Assembly: GCA_023413275.1 (NCBI GenBank)
Contig: JAEZPX010000180.1
Span: forward strand, 1 to 7,431
DNA: 7,431 nucleotides
Source: Bacillota bacterium
GTDB lineage: Bacteria > Bacillota > Clostridia > Lachnospirales > Anaerotignaceae
Direction of reading: 5' to 3'
The first letter of the stretch is position 1. Every line of letters starts with the position of its first letter. Made by a program: the position numbers and the translations under genes. Shown one piece after another: positions 1 through 6,680 of the stretch. The notes under the pieces were generated by a model. That model saw only the letters and a list, made by a program, of their open reading frames with translations, searched no databases and had not been told where the DNA came from.

Positions 1-1131
1 AAAAACACCCTCGCTAAAATTATAGCAAACACAACGAAAAGTGAGTTCCGTCAAATCAATGCAACGACTTCAGGAATCAAAGATATTAAAGAAGTTGTTT
101 CTGATGCAAAAGACAGACAAGGGATGTATGGAACAAAAACAATATTGTTTATTGATGAAATTCATCGGTTTAACAAAACCCAACAGGATGCCCTATTGCC
201 CCATGTGGAGGATGGAACCATCATATTAATCGGTGCAACCACAGAAAACCCCTATTTTGAAGTAAACAAAGCCCTTGTTTCCCGTTCTATTATTTTCCAA
301 CTGAAGCCCTTGGAACAAAAGGATATTGAAAAGCTTTTACTATGGGCAATAAAAGATGTTGAGCGAGGGATGGGTGCATATAAAGGGGAGATTGATGCAG
401 ATGCATTGGCTTTTCTTGCGGATACTGCCAATGGAGATGCCAGAACGGCGTTAAATGCATTGGAGCTTGCCATACTGACTACCGATAAAGAGAATAATGG
501 TAAAATTCATATTACATTACCTGTGGCAGAAGAATGCATTCAAAAAAGGGCATTGAATTATGATAAAAATGGTGATAACCATTATGATACCATTTCCGCA
601 TTCATCAAAAGCATGAGGGGCTCCGACCCTGATGCCGCTTTATATTATTTGGCAAAAATGATTTATGCTGGAGAAGACCCCAAATTTATTGCCCGAAGAA
701 TCGTAATTTGTGCCTCTGAGGATGTGGGGAATGCAGACCCCCATGCGCTTCAGGTAGCAGTTGCAGCCATGCAAGCAGTTGATTTTATAGGATTGCCCGA
801 AGGAAGGATTCCTCTTGCCCAAGCGGTGACCTATGTTGCCTGTGCGCCAAAAAGCAATGCAGCTTATATGGGAATCAATAAAGCCCTAGAGGATGTGAAA
901 AGCATTCGTGTCTCCGCTGTACCTTCTCATTTGAAGGATTCCAGTTATGGGGGTTCAAAAGAGATGGGCAACGGCATTGGCTATTTATATGCCCATAACT
1001 ATCCAAACCATTATGTGAAACAGCAATATTTACCCGATGAATTGCTGGGAACGGTCTATTATGAACTTTCTGACAGTGGCGTGGAAAAAAGAATCAAAGA
1101 GCATATGAGACGTTTAAAAGGAGAATCGTAA
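1..1131 (+). CDS. rarA: RarA/MgsA-type replication-associated recombination ATPase, C-terminal ~90%, 5' end cut by window edge
   Basis: Frame 1 is open from base 1 to the TAA at 1129-1131, giving 376 residues; about 45-60 N-terminal residues lie outside the window, judged from the usual RarA length of about 420-450. RarA is a cytoplasmic AAA+ ATPase of the clamp-loader-like group that acts at stalled replication forks with SSB and recombination proteins. Visible motifs, in order, are the tail of Walker A (KNTLAKIIA at 1-27), Walker B ILFIDEIHRF (DE at 154-159), sensor 1 GATTEN (232-249), the arginine-finger motif SRS (Arg at 283-285) and the sensor 2 region NGDARTALNALE (Arg at 442-444). The C-terminal half keeps the RarA hallmarks RGSDPDAALYYLAKM, ASEDVGNADP and ACAPKSNAAY. 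I compared it from memory with E. coli RarA and it aligns over its whole length. The residue after the Walker A lysine is Asn, where Thr is usual. The Met at 124 is internal, not the start. The gene abuts the next one and may be co-transcribed with it. Confidence 0.96.
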   Translation, partial: KNTLAKIIANTTKSEFRQINATTSGIKDIKEVVSDAKDRQGMYGTKTILFIDEIHRFNKTQQDALLPHVEDGTIILIGATTENPYFEVNKALVSRSIIFQLKPLEQKDIEKLLLWAIKDVERGMGAYKGEIDADALAFLADTANGDARTALNALELAILTTDKENNGKIHITLPVAEECIQKRALNYDKNGDNHYDTISAFIKSMRGSDPDAALYYLAKMIYAGEDPKFIARRIVICASEDVGNADPHALQVAVAAMQAVDFIGLPEGRIPLAQAVTYVACAPKSNAAYMGINKALEDVKSIRVSAVPSHLKDSSYGGSKEMGNGIGYLYAHNYPNHYVKQQYLPDELLGTVYYELSDSGVEKRIKEHMRRLKGES

Positions 1132-1156
1132 TGAGATTAAATTGCTATTCCCCATC

Positions 1157-1165
1157 AAGGAGGTG
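1157..1165 (+). promoter_or_regulatory. Consensus ribosome binding site that favours the TTG start at 1170
   Basis: AAGGAGGTG is a full match to the 16S anti-Shine-Dalgarno sequence, with 6 nt between GGAGG and TTG 1170. If translation began at ATG 1131, these bases would merely encode residues S-R-R-C, an unlikely coincidence. The competing ATG 1131 has its own AAAGGAG (1117-1123) at 7 nt spacing, so use of both starts is possible. Confidence 0.7.
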
Positions 1166-1169
1166 CTTT

Positions 1170-2366
1170 TTGGTTTTACAACAGATACCAGTAAATTTAT
1201 ATGATGTAGTTCAACTTGAGAATTATTTAGCATATATGGCAGAGCAAGGACTATTTATAAAAAAAGTATTTGGTTTTGCAATTTTTCAAAGAGGGGTTGG
1301 AGAAAAAGCAAAATATCACGCAGAGTTCCTAGATGGTTTCAGTGGAAGTCTGGAAAAAGAAAAACTCACCCCATTTGAGGATGCAGGATGGGAATATATT
1401 TGCAAAATTGATAATTCTCTTTATATTTTAAAAGCCAAGAGTGAGGAGGCGAAAGAACTCACAATTGAACCCGATGCCTTAAAGGAGAAATTGATTAAAG
1501 CAAAAAAGAAAAACAGAAATGTTTTGTTGTACCTTGTACTCTATTTTATATTTTTGTCTTTTATAATATATGATTCCTCTTTGTTTGAATATCCAGTTTA
1601 CTACGCAATTAAGGACAGCGGTATTTTAATCATTTTGATAGTATTAATTATGTGGGTTTTGGCTGTAATATCAACGTATAAGAATATTAGAAACATAAGG
1701 CTTTGTCTAAAATTTGGCTGTGACTATAGTCAGAAGGACACATACCCAACCCAATATGGACGAGTATTCACTAACATTGTCTTTGTTTTATTATGGATAT
1801 TTATGATTTCTAACTATATCTATGGACACCTTGCTTGTTGGGAAAAGCCTTTGACAGATTATCAGGGCATGTATCCCGGCGTTCCTTTGGCTATGATAGA
1901 GACCAACCCGAATTTGCAATTGTATGAGTATGAAGAAGAAGTGAGGAAAGATTTTCGTAGAAATATCCTTCATTATCATTGGTCTGAATTGGCACCTGAA
2001 ATTTATGAGGTTCAACAAAGTGGCGAGGTAGAAGGGAAAGAAAACTCAATTGGATTAGATACGGACTACTACACTTTCCGCTTTCAATTTCTTGTAGACC
2101 CATTTATAAATGACTACATGAAATTGAAAAAGAATTCCTTTTACAGTAAAGGCATAGAATGGCAAAGCATAGAAAATACAAAATTTAATCAAGCATATTA
2201 TGGTCATTCAGGGATCTATCAAGGATTCTTTGCTTCCATAGGGAATAAAGTGATTTGTGTGCAATATTATGATGATGAGATGGTATCCGATTTTGGTGAT
2301 AAGAATTTATCAAAATTTAGTGATGAGATTTATAGGTCTGTCGTTCAGTTTGATAATTCTACATAA
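1170..2366 (+). CDS. DUF2812-like membrane protein of unknown function (TTG start preferred; ATG at 1131 is the alternative)
   Basis: From TTG 1170 the product is 398 residues. Residues 1 to about 105 resemble the DUF2812 domain: an N-terminal stretch equivalent to 'WLxxMAxKGxxL' (here ENYLAYMAEQGLFIKK), then aromatic-rich strands and an AGWEYIC motif like those that close this domain. I recognise this by eye only. A basic cluster KAKKKNRN (about 110-117) precedes three likely membrane segments, about 118-136, 151-167 and 199-219. By the positive-inside rule the N-terminal domain is cytoplasmic and the C-terminal ~175 residues, rich in Tyr and acidic residues with no motif I recognise, are outside. 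There is no signal peptide. DUF2812 genes often sit beside PadR-type regulators in Firmicutes; none is seen here. The gene looks more A+T-rich than rarA or pheST, which may mean low expression or separate acquisition. TTG is preferred because AAGGAGGTG ends 4 nt before it and the family domain then begins near the N-terminus. ATG 1131 would add MRLNCYSPSRRCF. Function is not known. Confidence 0.82.
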   Translation: MVLQQIPVNLYDVVQLENYLAYMAEQGLFIKKVFGFAIFQRGVGEKAKYHAEFLDGFSGSLEKEKLTPFEDAGWEYICKIDNSLYILKAKSEEAKELTIEPDALKEKLIKAKKKNRNVLLYLVLYFIFLSFIIYDSSLFEYPVYYAIKDSGILIILIVLIMWVLAVISTYKNIRNIRLCLKFGCDYSQKDTYPTQYGRVFTNIVFVLLWIFMISNYIYGHLACWEKPLTDYQGMYPGVPLAMIETNPNLQLYEYEEEVRKDFRRNILHYHWSELAPEIYEVQQSGEVEGKENSIGLDTDYYTFRFQFLVDPFINDYMKLKKNSFYSKGIEWQSIENTKFNQAYYGHSGIYQGFFASIGNKVICVQYYDDEMVSDFGDKNLSKFSDEIYRSVVQFDNST

Positions 2367-2441
2367 TATTAATTTAGGAGACCTTTAAAGATTTTATTGA
2401 AGACAATATAAGTTGTGATTATCCATTTCTTTGATATAATT

Positions 2442-2480
2442 TCAAGGGTAATGCAATTTTTACCCTTGACTTTCTATTTT
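2442..2480 (+). terminator. Probable Rho-independent terminator of the rarA / DUF2812-like unit
   Basis: TCAAGGGTA (2442-2450) and TACCCTTGA (2461-2469) form a 9-bp perfect stem with a 10-nt loop, followed by a T-rich CTTTCTATTTT. It lies 75 bp past the DUF2812-like stop codon. The T tract is interrupted, so strength is uncertain. The 3' arm also contains the -35 box of the next promoter, so a second role as an operator cannot be excluded. Confidence 0.6.
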
Positions 2481-2493
2481 GTTGTGATAAAAT
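2466..2493 (+). promoter_or_regulatory. Sigma-A-type promoter of the pheST operon
   Basis: TTGACT (2466-2471), a 16-nt spacer and TAAAAT (2488-2493), with an extended -10 TGA just before the hexamer, predict a start near base 2500, a short distance before the T-box Stem I. A weaker alternative is TTGTTG (2479-2484), 17 nt, TATAAA (2502-2507), which would start about 14 nt later. The sequence alone does not settle which is used. Confidence 0.65.
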
Positions 2494-2516
2494 TATTTTG
2501 ATATAAATGAATAAAT

Positions 2517-2747
2517 AGCTATGAAGGTGAAAAGTATATAAGCAAAAGGCATCAGAGAGAAAACGTCATCGGCTGAAAGCGTTTTTGGCACAGCAGCTTG
2601 TAGAAGTTCCCACCGGAGCTGGTTTTCTGAACTATAGTAGGAAAATCCGATTCATGCTCGTTACGCATAAGAGTGCCTGTGTTTGCAGGAATTTGGGTGG
2701 TACCACGGAAGTCTTCGTCCCTTTGTCGGATGAGGGCTATTTTTTTT
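2517..2747 (+). promoter_or_regulatory. T-box riboswitch with UUC (Phe) specifier controlling pheST
   Basis: This leader RNA binds tRNA-Phe and couples its charging state to transcription. Stem I closes by AGCT (2517-2520) with AGCT (2617-2620), followed by an asymmetric ATGAA/GG kink-turn-like loop and GGTG (2526-2529) with CACC (2611-2614). The specifier loop has the conserved AGTA (2533-2536) opposite the specifier TTC (2607-2609), a phenylalanine codon matching the downstream genes. Above it TATAAGC (2537-2543) pairs with GCTTGTA (2596-2602), then comes the CAGAGAG motif and a distal hairpin AAAACG/CGTTTT (2560-2585). A further hairpin lies at 2621-2647 and a Stem III-like hairpin at 2676-2689. 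The antiterminator is GGG (2695-2697) with CCC (2719-2721), a 7-nt bulge TGGTACC (2698-2704), and ACGGA/TTCGT (2705-2718). The bulge starts UGGU, complementary to the ACCA end expected for tRNA-Phe. Pairings were worked out by hand. Confidence 0.95.
2710..2747 (+). terminator. Regulated terminator of the T-box leader
   Basis: AGTCTTCGTCC (2710-2720) pairs with GGATGAGGGCT (2728-2738) to give an 11-bp stem including G-U pairs, with a 7-nt loop, followed by A and eight T (2740-2747). Its 5' arm shares bases 2714-2720 with the antiterminator, so the two structures exclude each other, as T-box control requires. Confidence 0.9.
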
Positions 2748-2774
2748 GGAATAAGAATTGAGAGGAGAAGCGTT

Positions 2775-3794
2775 ATGAAGGATATGTTGAAATTAATCCA
2801 TGACAAGGCAATTGCGGCCTTTCATGAAGCAACAGAGATGAAAGATATTGAAGATATGAAAGTGAAATATCTGGGAAAAAAGGGTGAATTAACTGCCATT
2901 TTAAAAGAAATGGGTAAGCTTTCTGCGGAAGAACGTCCCATCATCGGTCAGTTGGCCAATGAAGTAAGACAGGATATTGAGAATAAATTGGAGGAAGCAA
3001 AAAAACGTCTTGAAGCGGCTGAAATTTCTAAACGTTTGGAAACCGAAAAAATTGATGTTACTATGCCTGGAAAACCACAACCCAGTGGTCATAAGCATCC
3101 TATGAGTATTGTTATTGATGAGATTTCAAATATTTTCATGGGTATGGGCTATGAAGTGATTGAAGGCCCAGAGGTGGAACAAGAGTATTATAACTTTGAA
3201 GCTTTGAACATTCCTGCAAACCATCCCGCAAGAGATGAACAGGACACCTTCTATATCGGCAATGGTATTTTATTGAGAACACAAACCTCTCCCATTCAGG
3301 TTCGTACTATGGAGAAAGGCAAAATGCCGATCCGCATGATTTCCCCCGGTACAGTTTATCGTTCCGACGAGGTAGATGCAACCCATTCTCCTGTGTTCCA
3401 TCAGTTAGAGGGTCTTGTAATTGATAAAAATATTACCATGGGGGACTTAAAGGGCGCTTTGGCGGTATTTGCAAAAGAGTTGTTTGGAGAAGATACAAAG
3501 GTGCGTTTCCGCCCTCATCATTTCCCATTCACAGAACCTAGTGCAGAAATGGACGTAACCTGCTTTGCTTGCGGCGGTGAAGGCTGTCGTGTATGTAAAG
3601 GTGAGGGCTATATTGAGCTTTTGGGCTGTGGCATGGTGCATCCTAAGGTGTTGAAAATGAGCGGCATTGACCCCGACGAATACAGCGGTTTTGCTTTCGG
3701 TATGGGCCTCGAGCGTGTTGCAATGCAACGCTATGGCATTACCGATATGAGACTACTATTTGAAAACGACGTGAAATTCTTGAAACAATTCTAA
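2775..3794 (+). CDS. pheS: Phenylalanine--tRNA ligase alpha subunit
   Basis: The product has 339 residues, normal for bacterial PheS. It forms the catalytic core of the cytoplasmic alpha2-beta2 enzyme that activates phenylalanine with ATP and charges tRNA-Phe. Residues 1-90 are the N-terminal helical, coiled-coil-like tRNA-binding arm. The class II catalytic domain follows, with TQTSP (169-173), motif 2 around GTVYRSDEVDATH (192-204) and FHQLEG (208-213), PFTEPSAEMDV (251-261), and motif 3 in GFAFGMGLERVAM (305-317); Ala307 is in the amino-acid pocket region. Four cysteines in CFACGGEGCRVC (263, 266, 271, 274) form a possible zinc knuckle that is common in Gram-positive PheS and absent from E. 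coli. ATG 2775 is chosen because GAGGAG (2762-2767) lies 7 nt upstream. An in-frame extension back to 2673 would run through the T-box antiterminator and is rejected. The gene is transcribed with pheT under T-box control. Confidence 0.98.
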   Translation: MKDMLKLIHDKAIAAFHEATEMKDIEDMKVKYLGKKGELTAILKEMGKLSAEERPIIGQLANEVRQDIENKLEEAKKRLEAAEISKRLETEKIDVTMPGKPQPSGHKHPMSIVIDEISNIFMGMGYEVIEGPEVEQEYYNFEALNIPANHPARDEQDTFYIGNGILLRTQTSPIQVRTMEKGKMPIRMISPGTVYRSDEVDATHSPVFHQLEGLVIDKNITMGDLKGALAVFAKELFGEDTKVRFRPHHFPFTEPSAEMDVTCFACGGEGCRVCKGEGYIELLGCGMVHPKVLKMSGIDPDEYSGFAFGMGLERVAMQRYGITDMRLLFENDVKFLKQF

Positions 3795-3834
3795 GGGAAA
3801 CCAAAAGCTTTTATTTGAAAGGAGCGTTATTATC

Positions 3835-6234
3835 ATGGATTTACCGATGTCCTGGTTAAAAGAGTATGCCGATGTAAACGTAGGCATTAAAGAATATGTA
3901 GAAGATATTACAATGAGCGGCTCTAAGGTGGAGGGGTATACCACTTTAGCAGGTGAAATTAAAAATGTTGTTTCCGGCTATATTAAAGCCATTGAAAAGC
4001 ACCCAGATGCAGATAAACTTCAAATCTGTACCATTGATGCAGGTCAAGGTAAGGATTTGACCATTGTAACAGGAGCACAAAATATCAAAGTTGGGGACTA
4101 TGTGCCTGTTGCTTTAGATGGTTCTGTGATTGCGGGAGGAAAAGAAATCAAAACAGGGGATTTGCGTGGAGTTGAATCTCAAGGCATGCTTTGCTCTGTG
4201 GAAGAATTGGGCTGTGACCGTCATGATTTTCCCGAAGCGCCTGAACATGGCATCTATATCTTCCCCGAAGCTGTTGAATTAGGCAAGGATGTCGTAGAAT
4301 TGTTAGACATCAAAGACGTGGTGGTGGAATTTGAAATCACATCCAACCGTCCAGATTGCTTTAGCATTTTAGGTTTGGCAAGAGAAACCGCCGCAACCTA
4401 TAAAAGCGAATTCAGATACCCTGAAATCACAGTAAAAGAAGAGGGGACAGGAAAAATCGAAGAAATGATTTCCGTTGAAATCAAAAATGCGGACCTTTGC
4501 CCCAGATATATTGCAAGAGCAGTAAAGAACGTAAAAATCGGGCCTTCTCCTCGCTGGATGCGCAAAAGATTAAGAGCCGCAGGTGTTCGCCCCATCAATA
4601 ATATCGTAGATATTACGAATTATGTAATGCTGGAAATGGGTCAGCCTATGCATGCATTCAATATTGATTGTATTGCAGATAGAAAAATCATTGTAAGAAA
4701 TGCAAAAGCCGATGAAAAAATTGTAACGCTGGATGGTGTTGAAAGAACTCTGAATGAATCTATGCTGGTGATTGCTGATCCTGAGAAGGCTGTTGCCATT
4801 GCCGGTGTTATGGGCGGCGAAAATTCTATGATTAGTGAAGATGCAGAAGCAATTTTATTTGAATCCGCAAACTTCAATGGCCCTAACGTGCGTATTACTG
4901 CAAAAAATGTTGGTCTCCGTACTGATGCTTCCAGTAAATATGAAAAGGGCTTAGACCCCAATCTGGCAATTGATGCGGTAAACCGTGCAGTTCAGCTGGT
5001 TGAAATGCTGGGCATTGGTGAGGTTGTTCCCGGCATGGTAGACTGTTACCCCAATCAGCGCAAACCTTGGGAGCTTTCCTATTCTCCTGAATGGATTAAT
5101 AAATTCCTTGGAACAGAGATTTCCGAAAAAGAAATGCAGGAAACCTTTGAACGCTTGGGTATGGTTGTTGACCCTGTAAACCATACAGTAATTGTGCCTA
5201 CCTATCGCCCTGATTTGGAAGCACAGGCGGACTTATCGGAGGAAGTTGCTCGTTTCTTCGGCTATGATAAAATTCCCGATACTTTGGCAGCGGGTACACC
5301 TACCGTTGGTAAGAAAAATTATGAGCAAACCATTACTTCCTTGGTTAAGGAAACCATGATTGCCGATGGCCTTTGCGAAGGAATGACTTATAGCTTTGAA
5401 AGCCCTAAGGTTTTCGATAAGCTTTTGATTCCTGCTGACAGCAAGTTGAGAGAAACCGTCACCATTTCCAACCCTTTGGGTGAAGATTTCAGCATTATGC
5501 GTACGGTTTCCTTCAATGGTATTTTGAACTCACTGTCCACCAATTATAATAGACGTAATGAGCAGGCGGGTTTATTCGAGGTTGCAAGAGTTTATTTGCC
5601 TAAGGCGTTGCCTTTGACAGAATTGCCCCACGAAATCCCCACATTAACCGTTGGTATGTACGGAAATATGGATTTTTACGACTTAAAAGGAATTGTGGAA
5701 CATTTGGTTGATGTTTTGGGCTTGGCGGGTAAAGCAGAATATTTGCCCGAAAAGGAGACTCCTTGGATGCATCCCGGTAGAACCGCATGCTTGAAAATAA
5801 ACGGAGAAACCCTAGGTTACTTTGGTGAATTGCACCCCGTTGTTGCAAAAAATTATGAAATCGGAACAAAGGCATATTTGGCAGTTCTGGATTTGGAAAA
5901 AATGACAGCTTATGCAGATAGAAATGTAACTTATAAGCCTTTGCCTAAATTCCCCGGCATGACAAGAGATATTGCTATGCTTGTGAAAGAGGATGTTACC
6001 GTAAAGGAAATCAGCGATATTATTAAGAAAAATGGTGGAGAATATCTGGAAAGCGCTACTCTGTTTGACGTTTACAAAGGTGCGCAGATTGAAGCAGGTT
6101 ATAAATCCGTTGCGTACTCCATTTCCTTCCGTAGTGCCGAGAGAACCTTGGCGGATGCAGATATTGCTACTGCAATGCAAGCAATTTTGAGCGGTTTGTC
6201 TACAGAATTAGATGCACAGTTGAGAGATAAATAA
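3835..6234 (+). CDS. pheT: Phenylalanine--tRNA ligase beta subunit
   Basis: The product has 799 residues, the usual PheT length. It partners PheS and supplies tRNA binding and hydrolytic editing of Tyr-tRNA-Phe. By position there is an N-terminal B1 part, an EMAP/OB-fold tRNA-binding domain (about 43-152, with HPDADKLQICTID and GVESQGMLCSVEELG), the B3/B4 editing domain (about 212-387, with RPINNIVDITNYVMLE, GQPMHAFN and ESANFNGPNVR), the B5 DNA-binding-like domain (about 408-478, with PTYRPDLEAQADLSEEVARFFGYDKIP), the catalytic-like core (about 490-690, with NPLGEDFSIMR and FEVARVY) and the C-terminal anticodon-binding FDX-ACB domain (about 706-799, with KFPGMTRDIAMLV and SISFRSAERTL). His273 and Glu343 lie in the conserved editing-site motifs, so editing is probably intact. 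The start has AAAGGAG (3818-3824) 10 nt upstream. It lies 40 bp after pheS with no terminator between, so the two form one operon. Confidence 0.98.
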   Translation: MDLPMSWLKEYADVNVGIKEYVEDITMSGSKVEGYTTLAGEIKNVVSGYIKAIEKHPDADKLQICTIDAGQGKDLTIVTGAQNIKVGDYVPVALDGSVIAGGKEIKTGDLRGVESQGMLCSVEELGCDRHDFPEAPEHGIYIFPEAVELGKDVVELLDIKDVVVEFEITSNRPDCFSILGLARETAATYKSEFRYPEITVKEEGTGKIEEMISVEIKNADLCPRYIARAVKNVKIGPSPRWMRKRLRAAGVRPINNIVDITNYVMLEMGQPMHAFNIDCIADRKIIVRNAKADEKIVTLDGVERTLNESMLVIADPEKAVAIAGVMGGENSMISEDAEAILFESANFNGPNVRITAKNVGLRTDASSKYEKGLDPNLAIDAVNRAVQLVEMLGIGEVVPGMVDCYPNQRKPWELSYSPEWINKFLGTEISEKEMQETFERLGMVVDPVNHTVIVPTYRPDLEAQADLSEEVARFFGYDKIPDTLAAGTPTVGKKNYEQTITSLVKETMIADGLCEGMTYSFESPKVFDKLLIPADSKLRETVTISNPLGEDFSIMRTVSFNGILNSLSTNYNRRNEQAGLFEVARVYLPKALPLTELPHEIPTLTVGMYGNMDFYDLKGIVEHLVDVLGLAGKAEYLPEKETPWMHPGRTACLKINGETLGYFGELHPVVAKNYEIGTKAYLAVLDLEKMTAYADRNVTYKPLPKFPGMTRDIAMLVKEDVTVKEISDIIKKNGGEYLESATLFDVYKGAQIEAGYKSVAYSISFRSAERTLADADIATAMQAILSGLSTELDAQLRDK

Positions 6235-6521
6235 ATAATTGAAAGCAACAAATGAATAGTTCCGAAATGCCGTATATATATGAAAAGCTGATTTATTGTA
6301 TTTGGTTTTTATACTGATAAATGGCAGGAATAAACGGAATTTCCATGGAACTTTTTAGCTTAGCAACAGATAGTTCTATGAAGAAAGAGACCCATTATTT
6401 TAAAATGAAGGGTCTCTTTCTTATGTAGATATAAATATAATAAGTCTTTCAATAATTTTTTATAAAAGCTAATTAGGAAATAGCATTAAAAATAAAAAGT
6501 AAAAAAATTTGCAAAAAACTA
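6235..6521. other. Gene-free spacer between pheT and the flagellin promoter
   Basis: No credible gene is present on either strand. From 6235 to 6380 there is the pheT 3' untranslated stretch, with a 10-bp palindrome TTCCATGGAA (6341-6350) and no other clear structure. The terminator hairpin lies at 6381-6422. From about 6430 the sequence is very A+T-rich, with A-tracts at 6488-6492, 6494-6498, 6501-6507 and 6513-6518 just upstream of the promoter, resembling an UP element that would raise flagellin transcription; that role is inferred. Confidence 0.6.
6381..6422 (+). terminator. Strong hairpin terminator downstream of pheT, possibly bidirectional
   Basis: AAGAAAGAGACCC (6381-6393) and GGGTCTCTTTCTT (6410-6422) are perfectly complementary over 13 bp around a 16-nt A+T-rich loop. 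The T-rich 3' arm supplies most of the U tract, as is usual in low-GC Gram-positives. It lies about 150 bp past the pheT stop and separates pheST from the flagellin unit. Confidence 0.85.
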
Positions 6522-6548
6522 TTAAGTCGTAGAAAATTTTACCGATTA
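6522..6548 (+). promoter_or_regulatory. Sigma-28 (SigD/FliA-type) flagellin promoter
   Basis: TTAAGTCG, 11 nt, ACCGATTA aligns with the motility sigma-factor consensus TAAAGTTT-N11-GCCGATAA, keeping the exact spacing and the core CCGAT. The predicted start is near 6555, giving a leader of about 140 nt. Flagellin genes are classical late-class targets of this sigma factor. Confidence 0.85.
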
Positions 6549-6652
6549 TATAGTTGTACAACAAAAAGTGTTGTATATGCATTGGTAAGAGGTATCCTTA
6601 CCAATTGAACAGGCGAAGCCAGTGCACGGGTTTTGCTTGGATAATAAATCAC

Positions 6653-6672
6653 GGAATGCACGGATGCATTCC
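6653..6672 (+). promoter_or_regulatory. Predicted CsrA-binding hairpin (upstream site)
   Basis: GGAATGCA (6653-6660) and TGCATTCC (6665-6672) form a perfect 8-bp stem whose tetraloop is CGGA (6661-6664), so the core GGA sits in the apical loop as in high-affinity CsrA sites. It is 12 nt before GGA of the ribosome binding site, a spacing suited to one CsrA dimer bridging both. In Bacillus subtilis CsrA represses flagellin (hag) translation through two such sites and FliW relieves it; the same here is an inference. Confidence 0.7.
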
Positions 6673-6680
6673 TTTAAAAA

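Noticed and set aside
41..229. 62-codon open frame overlapping the start of the window on the + strand
   Set aside because: It is an alternate frame of rarA; frame 1 reads through the same bases with clear RarA motifs.
2413..2440. Second promoter TTGTGA, 16 nt, TGA-TATAAT upstream of the pheST promoter
   Set aside because: The match is good, but its transcript would begin inside the hairpin at 2442-2469, so it is not annotated; the promoter at 2466-2493 fits the T-box start better.
2673..2774. N-terminal extension of PheS from ATG 2673
   Set aside because: It would translate through the T-box antiterminator and terminator, adds residues unlike PheS, and ATG 2775 has a proper ribosome binding site.
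3447..3728. 93-codon open frame on the minus strand, and similar ones opposite pheT such as 4641-4961 and 5812-6180
   Set aside because: They lie wholly antisense to pheS or pheT, lack recognisable protein motifs and follow from the codon use of the real genes.
6345..6428. 27-codon frame starting in TTCCATGGAA
   Set aside because: It has only a weak ribosome binding site and its sequence is largely the terminator hairpin 6381-6422.
6581..6672. Cyclic-di-GMP riboswitch in the flagellin leader, suggested by GGCGAAGCC and the motility context
   Set aside because: The GEMM-I receptor and loop consensus and the class II pseudoknot elements could not be found, and there is no terminator-type expression platform between it and the ATG.
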